Of a DNA stretch of 64,000 nucleotides, positions 34,086-45,094 are shown piece by piece. The first letter of the stretch is position 1. Each line of letters opens with the position of its first letter. The position numbers and the translations under genes were made by a program. The notes below the pieces were generated by a model, which worked only from the letters and a program-made list of their open reading frames with translations, was not told where the DNA came from and did not search any database. This stretch comes from Meandrina meandrites. Its lineage: Eukaryota; Cnidaria; Anthozoa; Scleractinia; Meandrinidae. The stretch spans positions 12,795,602 to 12,859,601 of the forward strand of contig OY855906.1 in assembly GCA_963693305.1 (NCBI GenBank), written 5' to 3'.

Positions 34086-34304
34086 ATGCCGTGACAGTGC
34101 AAGCCAGCAATTGGGTTAAATTTTCGCCGGACGTTTAAGGAGTAATCGTGAATCGTGCTGTTACAGGGTTTAATTAAAGATTTTAAGTGAGGTATTTTGC
34201 GTATTTTGTATTTGCTACACGAGCATTTAATATTTTGAGTGTATATATCACAAGGTACTTAAGACCCACTCCCCTACCCCTACCCCTCCCCACCCCGGCA
34301 GCAC

Positions 34305-34870
34305 TGTTTTCTCGGTCGACAGTCATGAAGAACTCCGGCGTGTCAGACAACATGCCCTACAAAAGACGAGAGTTCAAGGAATTTGCCAGCAGCTGGGGAT
34401 TCAAGCTGAAAACTTCAAGCTCAACCTACCCTCAATCCAATGCTGTGCAAACGGTTAAGAACGTACTCAAGAAAGCAGAAGACCCATGCGCTGGCCTACT
34501 GAAATACTACAATACATCTGCCAACTACTTATGAGTCTCACAGCTAGGACAAAGATCCCAACAACAAGAGAGCTGTTGCAGCCTTGCGTGCCGACCGTTG
34601 TTCGTCAACAATAAGGAACGCGCCCAAATCAGCAAGCATTGCACTAACACAAAGGAGCAAGGCCGCTGCAACCCTTAAAGGTGCATGAAAGTGTCTGCCT
34701 CCGTCAAGAAAAAAAAGTTGGGCACCTGCAGTTGTATCGGAGCAGCCAACACGGCAAGATCCTACATAGTTACTACGACAAACGGGCAAGACTATCGACG
34801 CAACCGACGCGACCCTTTAAAGACAAGTGAATCCCCACAACACTATCTCTGTACCATCCGAGCCACTCGA
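34305..34870 (+). pseudogene. Gypsy-type retrotransposon integrase/pol 3' fragment
   Basis: The plus-strand frame to 34534 reads like the integrase core: VSDN (the second catalytic Asp context), REFKEFASSWGFKLKTSS, and TYPQSNAVQTVKNVLKKA where the catalytic Glu is expected but absent (a Gln-Thr-Val context instead). A YNTSANY segment and a stop follow. Beyond the stop the sequence continues as a decayed pol tail up to a TGA near 34880. It is 5'-truncated and shifted, so clearly dead. A polypurine tract and LTR start follow at 35075-35087. Confidence 0.75.
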
Positions 34871-35086
34871 ACCCGGGATTGACATAATTTCATCAGATCC
34901 AAGTGAAATTTAAACAAACAAGCCCGCACAATTTACTCACAGAGCTAGAATCGGAACCAAAGGAACCTGTCTAGCTGAGAGTATCGACAAGGAAGAAGGT
35001 TCTTCCTTCCCAATTTTAAGCCTTCATCATGTCTTGACTGTAACTGTAAAAGTCCCCATTCGTTCTCCGTCGTTAGAGAAGGGAGA

Positions 35087-35290
35087 TGTAATGAACATTT
35101 TTATCGTGGACTGACAGAGACATTTGATTGACATTTTGATTTAATACTCGTACAGGTTGCGACACATTTTTAGTTTCGCACACATTTTTAATTTCGCGAG
35201 TATAAATCCAAGTAATAATCTGTAAAGTATATTACAAGCGGTCCAGTCAGCAGTTGATGCGAAGCGATCTCTGAGGAAAACATCTCAACG
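35087..35290 (+). mobile_element. 3' LTR of the Gypsy relic (end uncertain)
   Basis: The polypurine tract AGAGAAGGGAGA (35075-35086) is followed directly by TGTAATGAAC, as expected at the U3 start of a 3' LTR. A TATA-like GAGTATAAATCC lies near 35200. The right boundary is not defined because no second LTR copy is present. Confidence 0.55.
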
Positions 35291-35759
35291 AGGTTCCATA
35301 GAAAATGTGCTTGAGATAAGAAAGACTGAGAAACGCTCCCGCTTAAGATCAGAATCGTGCGATCCAGGTGTGAATATAAATTGTGCTCATCGTAACAATT
35401 AAATAATTTTAAACAGGTGCATGTCCGCTCCCACGCTATCTAGAAACATCCTTGATGGTCAGTTTCTCCAACAGCTGAACGCGTCCATCCTAACAAAAAC
35501 TGCAACAGTCCATGTTGAACGTGGTGTGCCCTATTTTATTTATTACAACTTTATTATGCATAATACTTTTTACAAAAATACTACAAAAGTATACATATGT
35601 ACAAAAGACCATTTACAAAAGAAATGCTTTTATACATGGTCACTTTCAACAAGATAATTTTCAGTACTTAAAAAGATTACTTATAATGAATACTTCTAAA
35701 AGTTCGGTTCCTTTTTCTTACAATCACATAACTTTGACTACTTTCGAGACAAAAGATTA

Positions 35760-36642
35760 ATAAGCTGCATTACTTACGAAATCTTCATTTATTATTTTCA
35801 CTATTAAGATCTTACTATTGACACTAATGGACGTAGAATAGAGGACGAAGAACTTATTTTACTAAAAATTAAAGAAAGTTTTCACAACGAAGTTTGAGCT
35901 GCAGTTTCTTGATAAACTCATTGAAGTCACATTTTTTCGAACTCAGTTTTTGGCAATATAAGAAATATTTGACAAAAAGTAGACAATAGCTGAACGTAGA
36001 GATTTTTTTGCCATTTCCATTATGGAACATTCCAAAAAGTTTCCTTTCAAAGAAGGACTTAGACTCTTCACACTCGACAAGGGAATGCAGAATGGAGTAG
36101 GACTCACTACAATAAACACATTTACTATCTGTTTCAATTGCATAAGCATATAACTCTTTCTAAGGGACTATATTATTCTGTGGAGTAATTTGGTCTAATT
36201 TGTAGTTGAATTCTCTGAGTTCGTTTTCTTGGCATATTTTTTCTTATCTGGGCGAAGGCCAAGTTTGAGTCATAATGCTCCAGTTTAAGATCTTTTTGCC
36301 ATGTTTTTAGACTGGTGGGTTAGATTTCGGTCGCATTAACGTACAGCCAGAAGTAATCTTTGCATTTCATTTTCGTTAAGTCTATGACGATTGATTCAGA
36401 GAGCTGATAGGAATTGCTACATGCGAAATTACGCACGTCAATTGGTGATACGGTTCTCGCCCTTTCAAGTAGATATTTGGGTATCGCTGAGAGAACTTGA
36501 AAATAGTTTAAGAAATTACATCGAACGTTATATTTCTGTTGGAACGTTGGAAATGATGAAAACTTTCCAATCGTGATCAAGAAGATCCTCAATTGAGGAG
36601 ACCCCCTTCTCTGTCCAGTAAGAGTGGTATATTGGGTTGCTA
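35760..36642 (-). pseudogene. Non-LTR retrotransposon ORF2 C-terminal part (3' half of a split copy)
   Basis: Minus-strand translation gives the C-terminal region of a non-LTR reverse-transcriptase protein. Near 36640-36540 is a stretch with HSYWTEKGVSSIEDLLDHD. Next come FLNYFQVLSAIPKYL and MKCKDYFWLYVN, then near 36120-36060 a zinc-binding segment CVYCSESYSILHSLVEC followed by ESKSFFERKL. Several frame changes and stops occur (for instance near 36530 and 36320). It continues on the far side of the insertion at 36643-38070. Such proteins copy RNA at a nicked target; this copy is dead. Confidence 0.65.
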
Positions 36643-38070
36643 CAGAAGTCCATAACTAGAAGTCTACATCTGGTATTGGGGCGCGTGCTATGTCTTTCGC
36701 GTGTAGGCTATTTTTAGAAACTGATGTCTCGCGAGAAAATGACGTAACCCACTATTTCGAAACGATTGGAGTTGTAAGTTGCGGCCGAACATTTTGGAAA
36801 GTGGCAGGTGAAATAAATCAAATCACATCAAAACACTTGACAGGCCATTCTCTTTAATTCTCACATTTCGACAGAAGTAGTATCGTAGATAGTGATTTCA
36901 AACGTCTGTTCAGTGGCATTTGAAGGCGAGTGAAAAAGCAACCCGTCGCCGGGTTTCCGTAGACAAACTCACAAAACAAACAGGTCGACTTTTTATAATT
37001 TACGAGAGAATTTATGAACAGAAGTTCCCCAAACTTTTAGTAGTTAAGTGTGTCTTTATTTTGTACAGCATATCCTCGTGTTAAAATACTGAACAACATA
37101 CACAACACAATAGCTGCACACTGCGAAGTGCCCGAGAAGCACAACTTGAATTAAACTTTTGACGGATGTGAATGAAATCATCATTGTTCGATAAATTAAA
37201 CTCGTATTTCTATTCATATTAAAACAAGTACATTACCTTAGTCAGTCTTTTGTTTTCATGCCGTCCTTATAATTCCAAAAACATGCGAAACTCGCCAAAC
37301 TTGTTGTTTTCTCTGAATGTTGTTCTCAAACGAATCAAACTTCATTCTGTTCATTCCGCGCTCGATGTTGAGCGCTTCAGGGACCACGGTTTTGTTTTTC
37401 AAAATAGCAACGAGCCTGTGCCAAAATGCACTTGCTCTCTTAATGCCTGTCCTCATCTTGAGAGTACCATCCAGTCTGGAAAACATGTATGTTACGCCGA
37501 AGATCTTCGGTGTGGAGCTCGATAATTTACGCCAACTTCTGGCGTATTTAATAGGGATTTGGCGTAAAACTTCGGCGTATCAAATACGAACTTTCCAGTA
37601 TGGACTGTACCATTAATCTTTAGTGTCTTCGCATTTTGAATTTGACTCGGAATTAGTCTATCTTGCCCGCTGCCATTTCGTATTCTGACTCCAAAACACT
37701 GAGGTCCTCTCGCTTATTTGGATGCTCCGAATTTTTACAACTTCGATGCTATCGTCATCGATGAAAGATGGCCTGATGATTCTTGTCCGGACGATTTAAT
37801 CCTCACAAAACGGAGAATACGATGACCAACAAACAGAAATTTCGTAATGCTGTTCGCTCGAGTTCACTCGTCCTCTGCAGTTCTGCTTTTCTTCAAAAAT
37901 TTGTTCAACCAATCAAAGGCGCGAATTAAACAATACTTCAATGTGATTGGCTACTTGTTCGCGGCAAAGCTGTTCTAAAAATAGCCTACACGCGAGGAGC
38001 GCGAGGTACACGCGAAAGACATATCTCAAAGCCTATTACCAGAGATGTAGACTTCTAGTTATGGACTTCT
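36643..38070. mobile_element. hAT-like non-autonomous DNA transposon inserted in a non-LTR element
   Basis: Termini are CAGAAGTCCATAACTAGAAG at 36643 and its complement ending at 38070 (about 28 bp perfect, then looser similarity including GTCTTTCGCGTGTA and GCTATTTTTAG). The 8-bp GGTTGCTA flanks it on both sides (36635-36642 and 38071-38078). CAG-type termini and an 8-bp duplication fit the hAT superfamily. Removing the 1,428 bp plus one target copy reconnects the reading frame of the host non-LTR element. No transposase frame is recognisable inside; open frames at 37250-37616 lack motifs. Confidence 0.85.
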
Positions 38071-38314
38071 GGTTGCTATCAATTTTTATCTCCTTGTTGG
38101 TAAACAATAGCAGGTCTGACAAGTGGCTGGATCTGTATAGAGTTTTGAGTTCAAGAAAGTTCAATAGCATTTGCCTGCCACTCAGTTTATTATTATAATT
38201 ACAACCAAGGAGAAAGCTGAGACCACCAAACTTTTCAAAGAAGTGATTCGGAATTGATTTCCAGTTTTCAGACGAGTGTGGATCTACTATCAATAGTCTA
38301 GAGATCCAAGCCAA
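38071..38314 (-). pseudogene. Non-LTR retrotransposon ORF2 fragment (5' half of the split copy)
   Basis: The minus-strand frame has the post-catalytic region of the reverse transcriptase: AWISRLLIVDP, WKSIPNHFFEKFGG, LLGCNYNN, then TNKEIKIDSN up to the hAT insertion. It is truncated on the 5' side near 38314 and continues at 36642 in the same frame. Confidence 0.65.
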
Positions 38315-38319
38315 AATTT

Positions 38320-39075
38320 AAGGACTTAAACAAGATTTCGAGGGAAAGAAATCGTGATTTACCGAATGATGGACAGACTGAATTTCAAGTGCAGAACACC
38401 TTGTCCGTAATTTATCAAGATCGAAGTCCTGGGATGCTCGTGCCACCGTTGAACTTACCGACCGTTATTGTCCAGACTCGCATCACGGCACTGTAACCAT
38501 GGATCTCAGAGAACTCAGCCTTCTTTGACAATGAAACGTCAGCGGGATCTGTATTTACGACAGGGCTTTGAAGATTGTGGCTATATCTTTACTTACTCGC
38601 CGAACAGTTAGTGGAACCTACTTTCAATTGACGACAGAGTCCTTGTACCTAAAAAATCCGTTGACAAATGCACCAAAATATATTTGTCGTTATATTGTGC
38701 AAAAATACACAAATAGATCAGAAATGAGAATAATTTTGCCTGCATCACCTTTTAATTCAACCGTCTTCTCAATATGTAAGGGCTGGCAGATTAGGAATTT
38801 TGTTTTGTCAAATTCATCAAAATTAACGAGCTGAAATAAACTACCACAATAAGTAAACGTTTTCAGTACAAATAGCATAACGATCATCACGTACAAGATA
38901 ACGACATAACGGCTGGACAGCTCTTGGCCATCCTGGACAAAAGGGGCCTCAACCAGCCATGCTTGACTTTTCTTTGTTTTGGATGTCCCATAGAGAGGCT
39001 TGCCCTGCAGCAAGGTGTTATTTTGTACCATGTGACCATAATACAAAGAGCCCATTGGTAGCTCGCATATTTGTG
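38320..39075. other. Unassigned DNA between LINE fragment and GPCR pseudogene
   Basis: A 121-codon minus-strand frame (38690-39055) contains one hydrophobic stretch (YVVILYVMIVMLFVLKTF) but lacks receptor motifs. It could be decayed receptor sequence continuing from 39.1 kb; the case is weak. Confidence 0.35.
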
Positions 39076-39079
39076 CTCG

Positions 39080-39290
39080 GGTAGATACAAAAAGGCGTCT
39101 TTCATAACACAGATAACACCAAAAACGTTTCTAGTATCAGGGTTATAACAAACATAATTTTAGTTATGCAGTTAAGCGCGATAAGTTTTGTGGAACATAT
39201 TTCGCCAGAAAAACAGAAAATTCGAAGCAAGAATTGTTGCTTTGAATTATTATTTGCACATCTTGGCAGTTCATAGAACAGTTATTGTAT
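39080..39290 (-). pseudogene. Decayed N-terminal fragment of a class A GPCR
   Basis: Minus strand from 39289: NNCSMNCQDVQ, NNSCFEFSVFLAKYVPQNL, then (after a frame change) NCITKIMFVITLILETFLVL. These match NNCSLNCQET, NSSCFRFPVFLNENVPRKL and NCIINVLLLVTATIGNTLVL at the start of the intact receptor at 40869-41828. The position of the start ATG reads ACA, the conserved Gly-Asn of helix 1 is Glu-Thr, and a stop soon follows. Helices 2-7 are not recognisable downstream. An upstream unit copy lies about 160 bp upstream, as for the intact gene. Confidence 0.75.
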
Positions 39291-39435
39291 GTCGAATACC
39301 GTACTGCAATAAAAACGGTATGGTGTTGGACAATTGTGATGAATCCGAGGCTGCTGCACCAACGTTGGTTCAAAACTTGTTTACCTTTACAGGTAAATAA
39401 GTATTTCCTAAAAACAGATAATCGTGGACGTGCAT

Positions 39436-39610
39436 TTCATTTAACCGTGTTAACACACCTGTCTACTATCCAGTCAAAAATAACGATAACGTAGAGCTAA
39501 CCTCAGTTAAAACGTTATTGAACAACTTTTTTCGACGTTTCCATATACTGTTACAAAAATTATTGGTTTAATTTTGTTCTTTCGGGAGAACAATCACCAT
39601 CAGCTGTTGA
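39436..39610. repeat. Copy 2 of the GPCR-upstream sequence unit
   Basis: TTTAACCGTGTTAACACACC, then TGTCTACTATCCAGTCAAAA and ATAACGTAGAG, then ATTGGTTTAATTTTGTTCTT. It lies about 160 bp upstream of the receptor pseudogene. Confidence 0.55.
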
Positions 39611-39853
39611 CATCAAATTTTCTTAAAAGACCCTAGTCAGCCTCCGCCATTTTCAATGCCATCAAAATTATGAAAATTGTATGGTAAAGCTAAATATTAT
39701 TAAATCGCGCAAGTTATGTAACCGAAAGTCCTTTCTCAAGTTCTGTAACTGGAAGTCTTTCCCTATCTCTTTCGTTTCGACACACTCCACTTAAAATATA
39801 ATACCGCAATGTATGTCAACAAAAACAAAGTCATAACACAATTTTAATAACAT

Positions 39854-40147
39854 GGGGTGCTTACCAATTAGCCAAAAACTCCGGAAATTTCGGTTGAAAG
39901 TCAAATGGAACAGTAATTTTCCGGAAAATACGATCGTAAATTGTGGGCTACCTCCAGAGGTACTCCTTTATTTCCGTTCGAAACGGAACTTTGGCAATTC
40001 CTTACCATTCGTCTCCCACCAACAGAAAACAATGATAGGATCCGAACTACAAATGGTAATCGCCATCTCTTTAGGTTTGTTTGTCGATTTTGGAAAAACC
40101 TTTACCATTATTCAATGGTCATCCCACATAGTAAATGGTAAGACCCC
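39854..40147. mobile_element. MITE, about 294 bp
   Basis: Begins GGGGTGCTTACCAATTAG and ends CTATTTACCATTCTGGGG-like sequence in inverted form (AAATGGTAAGACCCC). Inner pieces TCAAATGGAACAG and CTTTACCATTATTC are also partly inverted. Target duplication is not clear. The plus-strand frames here (39852-40172, 39941-40141) are MITE translations. Confidence 0.6.
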
Positions 40148-40224
40148 ACCAACTCCTTTTAATCGCGTTTAAATAAACATTGTTTTATATGCAAATGTAT
40201 AAGTTAAGAAATCGTGTGCGTAAT

Positions 40225-40400
40225 TGTTTAACTGGGTTGGTGTTCACACATCTGCCTGCTGTCCAAACGCAAAAGCAACATCACGTACGACTTATCTGAA
40301 ACACCAATTATGACGTTCTTTGACCGACACATTGGCTTTCTTTTTTTCTATTCGTGAACATTGCGCTCATCAATTGCCGCGGAATATGCGAAATACCTCC
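40225..40400. repeat. Copy 3 of the GPCR-upstream sequence unit (no gene attached)
   Basis: TTTAACTGGGTTGGTGTTCA, CACATCTGCCTGCTGTCC, GCAAAAGCAACATCACGTAC and TTCGTGAACATTGCGCTCAT align well with the copy at 42020-42190. No receptor coding sequence follows on the minus strand before the MITE at 40147, so this copy appears to have lost its gene. Confidence 0.6.
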
Positions 40401-40868
40401 AAGATTTCCCAAGAACCTACACAAATGTCAAAGCTGTCCTTAAGATTACGATAAAGTGCCCCATATGTGGCATATTTTTCTACAAAATGTTGTAATATGA
40501 CGTGTGTTCAGAACTTTCAAAAACTGCAATTTTCTGAAATTGATTATAATGTTAATTTTACTCGGCGACCTATACTGAGAATATTACAAATTTTAGTGAA
40601 CAAATAATTTTTAACTAGTCTTGTAACTCGCGCATATGAATTAATGTGTGGAAAGTATATGCAAATTAGGTTTTTCGAATTACGATAATTTATAAAAGGT
40701 TGTGAGGATTTTTTTAATCATCCTTGATTGAAACTTAAGCGGGCTGTAAACCGTGAATTCTTCTCCGTGTGCTCCAAACAATATAATTTTACAGAGACAG
40801 TTAAAATATTTAAAAATGTTAAATCCAAAAAGATAGTCTTCCTTGTCGTTTCTGAGGAAAAATCACTT

Positions 40869-41828
40869 CTAGCAAAAAATTTTCTTTACAGTCCCTTTTA
40901 CAGCCGCTCGCATGTCTCGAAGACGCCAACAGTAAATAACAGGATTCACAGAAGAATTCATGAAGACAATAGTGGTTGTCAATTTCCATGCTATAGCACT
41001 GTGTTTCTTATTTGAAATTACTGAATGAATTGTGTCTTCGTTACTAGTTAACAGCAAAGTAATAAAAAGTGGAGTATAGCAAAGGAGTAGAAAGTAGTGA
41101 ACTAGGAAAGCGTTGACAGCGGTTCCTTTGAAACGTGCTACGCTGAAACCATTCCCAGCTTGTACTGCCTCCTCTTGTGCTTGAATCTGTTGTTGATGGC
41201 GACGAACAACGACATATATGTTGACATGAGCATATGTAGACAGGCAAAGAAAAATGGCAACTGCTACGGCCATGACAACGAGAAACACCTTACCCTCACT
41301 CCACAGCATCAGGCTTGCCAGAAATCCGCTTACCAACCAATTCATTGTCATCACGTAGATGACTCGTGGAACTGTTACAATACTGGCATATCTCAGGTGA
41401 CACCGAATTGCTAGTAACCTATCAAGACTTATGGCTGTAACAGTCAATAAGGATGCACCGCATACTGAATAGGACAAAGTTATTAATGCTTTTCCCAAAT
41501 TGCAATGATACTCTGTAGAGTTTGAGACGAGTGGAATCAGTTCCATGGAAAGAAACAAGGGCTGGACGACAAGACCAACCACAAGATCAGTTGTTGCGAG
41601 TCCACACAGCAAAACAATCGATGGAGAGCGAAGGGAAGATGTCTTCCATACAACGGATAAAACCAAAGTGTTTCCGATGGTTGCTGTTACCAAAAGGAGA
41701 ACGTTAATTATGCAGTTAGATAGGATGAGTTTTCGTGGAACATTTTCATTCAGAAATACGGGGAAACGAAAGCAAGAACTATTTTCTTGAATAGTTTCTT
41801 GGCAGTTTAAAGAACAGTTATTTTCCAT
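40869..41828 (-). CDS. Single-exon class A GPCR (orphan, cnidarian type)
   Basis: ATG at 41828 (A at -3, G at +4) is preferred over an upstream in-frame GTG at 41840; the product is 319 residues. The N terminus has N-glycosylation sequons (N4, N16). Seven hydrophobic segments follow. Landmarks are GN in helix 1 (about 52), LATTDL in helix 2 (Asp about 81), a helix 3 end reading SLDRLLAI instead of DRY, a very short second extracellular loop without Cys, and NPVIY in helix 7 (about 295). It ends with a short basic helix 8 and a C-terminal Cys. The short loop and the absence of the usual loop 2 disulfide recall melanocortin/adenosine-group receptors. Ligand unknown. A decayed relative lies at 39.1-39.3 kb, and the repeated upstream unit begins about 190 bp upstream. 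Confidence 0.93.
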   Translation of the reverse strand: MENNCSLNCQETIQENSSCFRFPVFLNENVPRKLILSNCIINVLLLVTATIGNTLVLSVVWKTSSLRSPSIVLLCGLATTDLVVGLVVQPLFLSMELIPLVSNSTEYHCNLGKALITLSYSVCGASLLTVTAISLDRLLAIRCHLRYASIVTVPRVIYVMTMNWLVSGFLASLMLWSEGKVFLVVMAVAVAIFLCLSTYAHVNIYVVVRRHQQQIQAQEEAVQAGNGFSVARFKGTAVNAFLVHYFLLLCYTPLFITLLLTSNEDTIHSVISNKKHSAIAWKLTTTIVFMNSSVNPVIYCWRLRDMRAAVKGTVKKIFC

Positions 41829-42017
41829 TATTTTGATCACCGTATCGAAACCAAATGAATATGTCCTAACATCCTGTTGAAATTGAATGCAAGACTGTTT
41901 TCGCCTTCTTTTGCTCCCAGCTTATTACTCTTTTGCTAGATCAAGTGCGCCTTAATCGAAATTGGATTGGCAACCAATAAGACGCCGTGTCTGTTTTTAA
42001 TAAATGGTGTGCATTTA

Positions 42018-42195
42018 CTTTAACTGGTTTGTTTTTACACCTGTGCGCTTCCAAGCAAAAGGAAACGTCACGTATGCTGAATTTATCTAAAGGGGTTTCC
42101 ATAATGTCATTGTTATTACAAAAGAAAATTGGTTTTGATCTTAATTATTCGTGAGCATTTGCGTGCATCACTTATTGACGGGTTGCGTGTGATAT
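42018..42195. promoter_or_regulatory. Copy 4 of the GPCR-upstream unit, candidate promoter region
   Basis: TTTAACTGGTTTGTTTTTAC, ACCTGTGCGCTTCCAAGC, AAAAGGAAACGTCACGTATG and TTGGTTTTGATCTTAATTAT. It lies about 190 bp upstream of the receptor ATG at 41828 and is similar to the copies at 1, 39.4, 40.2 and 58.4 kb. The CGTCACGTA core resembles a CRE/bZIP site, but function is not shown. Confidence 0.5.
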
Positions 42196-42199
42196 TATA

Positions 42200-43860
42200 C
42201 CTTTTTCGTGGCTCTCACGATTTTGAATGGCACATGTCAAGCTGCGCTGCTCAGGAACTGGGTTAATTTTGTGACATTATGACAGTTTTCAAGCCTTTCT
42301 GATACCTTTTCAAATGTCTCTTGGACGAAATAATTAACAATTATTCCTTGAGCTCGCGTCGGATACATACTAGTTGTGCAATGTTTTCCAGTGGCATACC
42401 GTGAAATATCCCCCTTGTGACTTGATTTTTCAGTATACACACGAGTCTTTGGGCGGGTGTGTACAAAGATAAAATTAAATCATCAGTTGGATACTCACGG
42501 TATGTCGCATATGAAAAAAAATGGCGCGCGCTGCCGGCTAGCCTTTCGGCGGGAAACTTGAAGCCCGTGATGAACGCCGGGAAACTTGGTTAGAATACGG
42601 CCCGCGGTATACCACGGATTATGCAACGGCTTTCTAAGCTACTGAATGGCTGTATTTTTCAACGCATGGGATAAAAGATAGTTCACATAGAGAAAAAGGC
42701 GCATAGCGCCGAGTTCGATCCCCGTTATCATCTCGTATCCAGCAATAACTGAAATTACATTCGATGCATTTTTCTTTTCATTGGCCAAGAGCCTACCACG
42801 TGACCTGCAAATTACTGCCTGAAAATAAGAAGTTTTTCATCTTTAAATAACGTTACAAATAATGGTCTTCTCGTGCGCTTACCTTCCGACAGTTAGTTTG
42901 CTGCAAATAATAATCTGTTCATGCGTAGTTGTTTTAAATTCTACGAAAAAGGGCATCTCGTTTTCCAGAGTTGTGGCACAGCGATTTGATTTGCCAACAA
43001 GACCCGCAGAAACAGCGGGAATACAAAGAAGACAACGGAAATTTCTCTTGATGTATTTCGGCAATATCTGAAAGTTCGTATCGTCGAAGGTAAATTTATG
43101 CTTTATTCTGTGTTACTTCAGCAAGGAATGGTTCGCAGTTCCCGAAGGTAATTTTGCATGACAAATACAGTGATCGAATGATAAAGCAATTATTGAACTC
43201 GGTTTTCGCAAATTATCGCGATTTGTTAGTATCTCGCAGATCAGTTATTTTCCTCAGCGTTGGGCTTCAGCAAATAACTCATCTGCTCTACACTTACTCA
43301 ACCTCGTTTAATAATTTTTTATTAGTAGAAACTTAACAAACTTCCTTTCTCATGAAGTTTCAAGTCTAATGCAGACGATAAATTTGTTCAGAGAATTTGC
43401 TTTAAAATGGCGGCAACACTTATTGGAGAAATGCAATGTTTATAAAGCAAAGCGAATAGAACATCTGAACAAAACAACAAGCAGGCACTAAATGTTACAA
43501 TATACTTGTTGACGATTAGTTGATGAGCAAGATCTCTGACATTCATACACACTATATATTCTAGGAAAGAAAAGTATACAATAATGCAGAATCCGATCTC
43601 AACTAATGTTGTCAAGGTGACTATCAATCCTACATCCTCGCATTGCACTATACGATATCATAATTGAGGAAATGCTATAAATAGTTCATTTTTATACAAA
43701 AATTATTTTGAGACGCTTTTTACAAGCAATAATTTTTACAGAAAATAGTATTACTGGGTCCTGAATGATATCCATTCATCTTTAATAATGCTAATATAAT
43801 ATAATTGTTTTATTTGAAAAAGTTAAGATAACTGCTTAGAGAGAGATAGGGTTCAACCAC
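42200..43860. other. Intergenic; no supported gene
   Basis: A GC-richer patch at 42520-42610 and a GAGTTCGATCCCC box-B-like word at 42711 may be an old SINE remnant. A hydrophobic 86-codon minus frame (43388-43648) lacks receptor motifs. Confidence 0.45.
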
Positions 43861-43863
43861 TAG

Positions 43864-44045
43864 GAGGCAGTGTGGCCTAGAGGTTAGGGCGCTGGACTTG
43901 TAATCCGGAGGTCCCGGGTTCAAGTCCTACGCCCTGCCACTAGATGGATTTGTGTTTGGTGGTCCCGAATTCAACTCCTCCACACTTTGTAAATAGCCAG
44001 CTGGTCAGCCTCCAACCAGTTGGGATTTTTAACAAATTTCTATTC
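43864..44045 (+). mobile_element. tRNA-derived SINE
   Basis: The head 43866-43939 folds roughly as a tRNA with anticodon loop CTTGTAA (TGT, Thr-like), box A TGGCCTAGAGGTTAGG and box B GGGTTCAAGTCC. The T stem is mismatched (CCGGG against CCTAC) and the acceptor stem has a T-C mismatch, so it is not a working tRNA. A body follows (ATTTGTGTTTGGTGGTCCC, CAACTCCTCCACACTTTG, CCTCCAACCAGTTGGGATTT). The unpaired T stem plus a non-tRNA body mark it as a SINE. Confidence 0.75.
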
Positions 44046-44447
44046 TATTTGTAATATTTGTTTGCTTATTTACAGTGTCCACAATTAGTACAACAGTGTT
44101 GAATACCCTGACACTTAAATAAAGTGATTTTTTTTACTATACAACAACAGGCAAGAAAGAACTTAAGCCATATATTGCATGATTTTACCCACCTAAAAGA
44201 TTTTTCTTGTATTTTTAACATTATTATAATCGCTATTTCTTCGATCAACAGTTTAAAGTTTTACTTTTAACAAAGCCACGACGTTTTATAACCTTTTTGC
44301 ATCTATCTATCTTTTAAAAAATATTGATCATGCTGTAACTGCCTTATATAAGTATTCCAAACATTTTTACTTAATTAATGCCTGCACTTTGATCGCTCTT
44401 GTGAAATAAACGACGAATGTTAAACATGTCATATATTTCTTTAAAAC

Positions 44448-44622
44448 TTAAAAAAACGTCGTTACTTTCTTTAAAATTATTTTCCGTGTGTTATATGTTT
44501 CCGTCTCACACGCGAAATTTACTGTTGAGGAAGGTCCATTAGGCACGTGATGAATGGAAGTCATGAGGGGCTGTGACGTGCCGCAAGGGTCCCTTAGGAA
44601 CAGCACGAAAGCCTTGCGAAAC
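44448..44622 (-). CDS. Exon 2 of two-exon class A GPCR, copy A (helix 8 and tail)
   Basis: The 3' splice site CTTTTTCTCCACAG ends at 44623 and the exon runs from 44622 to a TAA at 44448. It encodes FRKAFVLFLRDPCGTSQPLM and then a polar tail. FRKAF with a following Cys is a classical amphipathic helix 8 start that continues NPVIYSLKTPR from exon 1 with a split Arg codon (AG|G). Compared with the exon 2 copies at 55.5 and 61.1 kb, the last codons are shifted. Where B and C end in a TSL-stop, copy A appears to lack two bases, reads past the ancestral TTTAA and adds about ten basic/hydrophobic residues ending KKVTTFF. Confidence 0.85.
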
Positions 44623-45094
44623 CTGTGGAGAAAAAGATACATTGACTTTTCTCCAAGGAGACATTGAATACCAGAAACATATTTATGTACAATGCCATCC
44701 GTGATAGTGTATCTGCTAATGTTATTATTTCAGGGAAAGTGAGGTAATGTACAAACGATCAATGTGGATGAACGTATTATTTTTTAAGTAGAAAGCCAAA
44801 TAAATCGTGTTAGTTCCTTCATTATTTCCTGCAGCAGATTAAGAGGAGTACCGGTATATTCATCTTCAATGTTTTGCTTAAGAGTCACAGTGGCCAAATG
44901 GTTTAACCGGAATCCCAGATTGAGCCATCTTGGGAACGTTGTCGTTTCTTTCAATACACTTTACTTTGACAGTGCCGCTCTTCACCCAGAAGAACAAATG
45001 GATAACTTGAGTTTCAGTTCGTTTAAAATCTAGCCAATTTTTTTTTATTTCAATTTGAGTAACAAAAATGTTGATCAAGCTTGATGATGGTTTT

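Noticed and set aside
38690..39055. 121-codon frame as a continuation of the GPCR pseudogene
   Set aside because: Only one hydrophobic segment and no GPCR landmarks; similarity to the intact receptor could not be shown by eye.
41829..41840. Upstream GTG start for the single-exon GPCR
   Set aside because: GTG is not a normal start in nuclear eukaryotic genes; the ATG at 41828 has good context and begins the region conserved in the pseudogene.
43866..43939. A tRNA-Thr(TGT)-like gene
   Set aside because: The T stem does not pair, the acceptor stem has a mismatch, and a SINE body follows directly, so it is the head of a SINE rather than a working tRNA.
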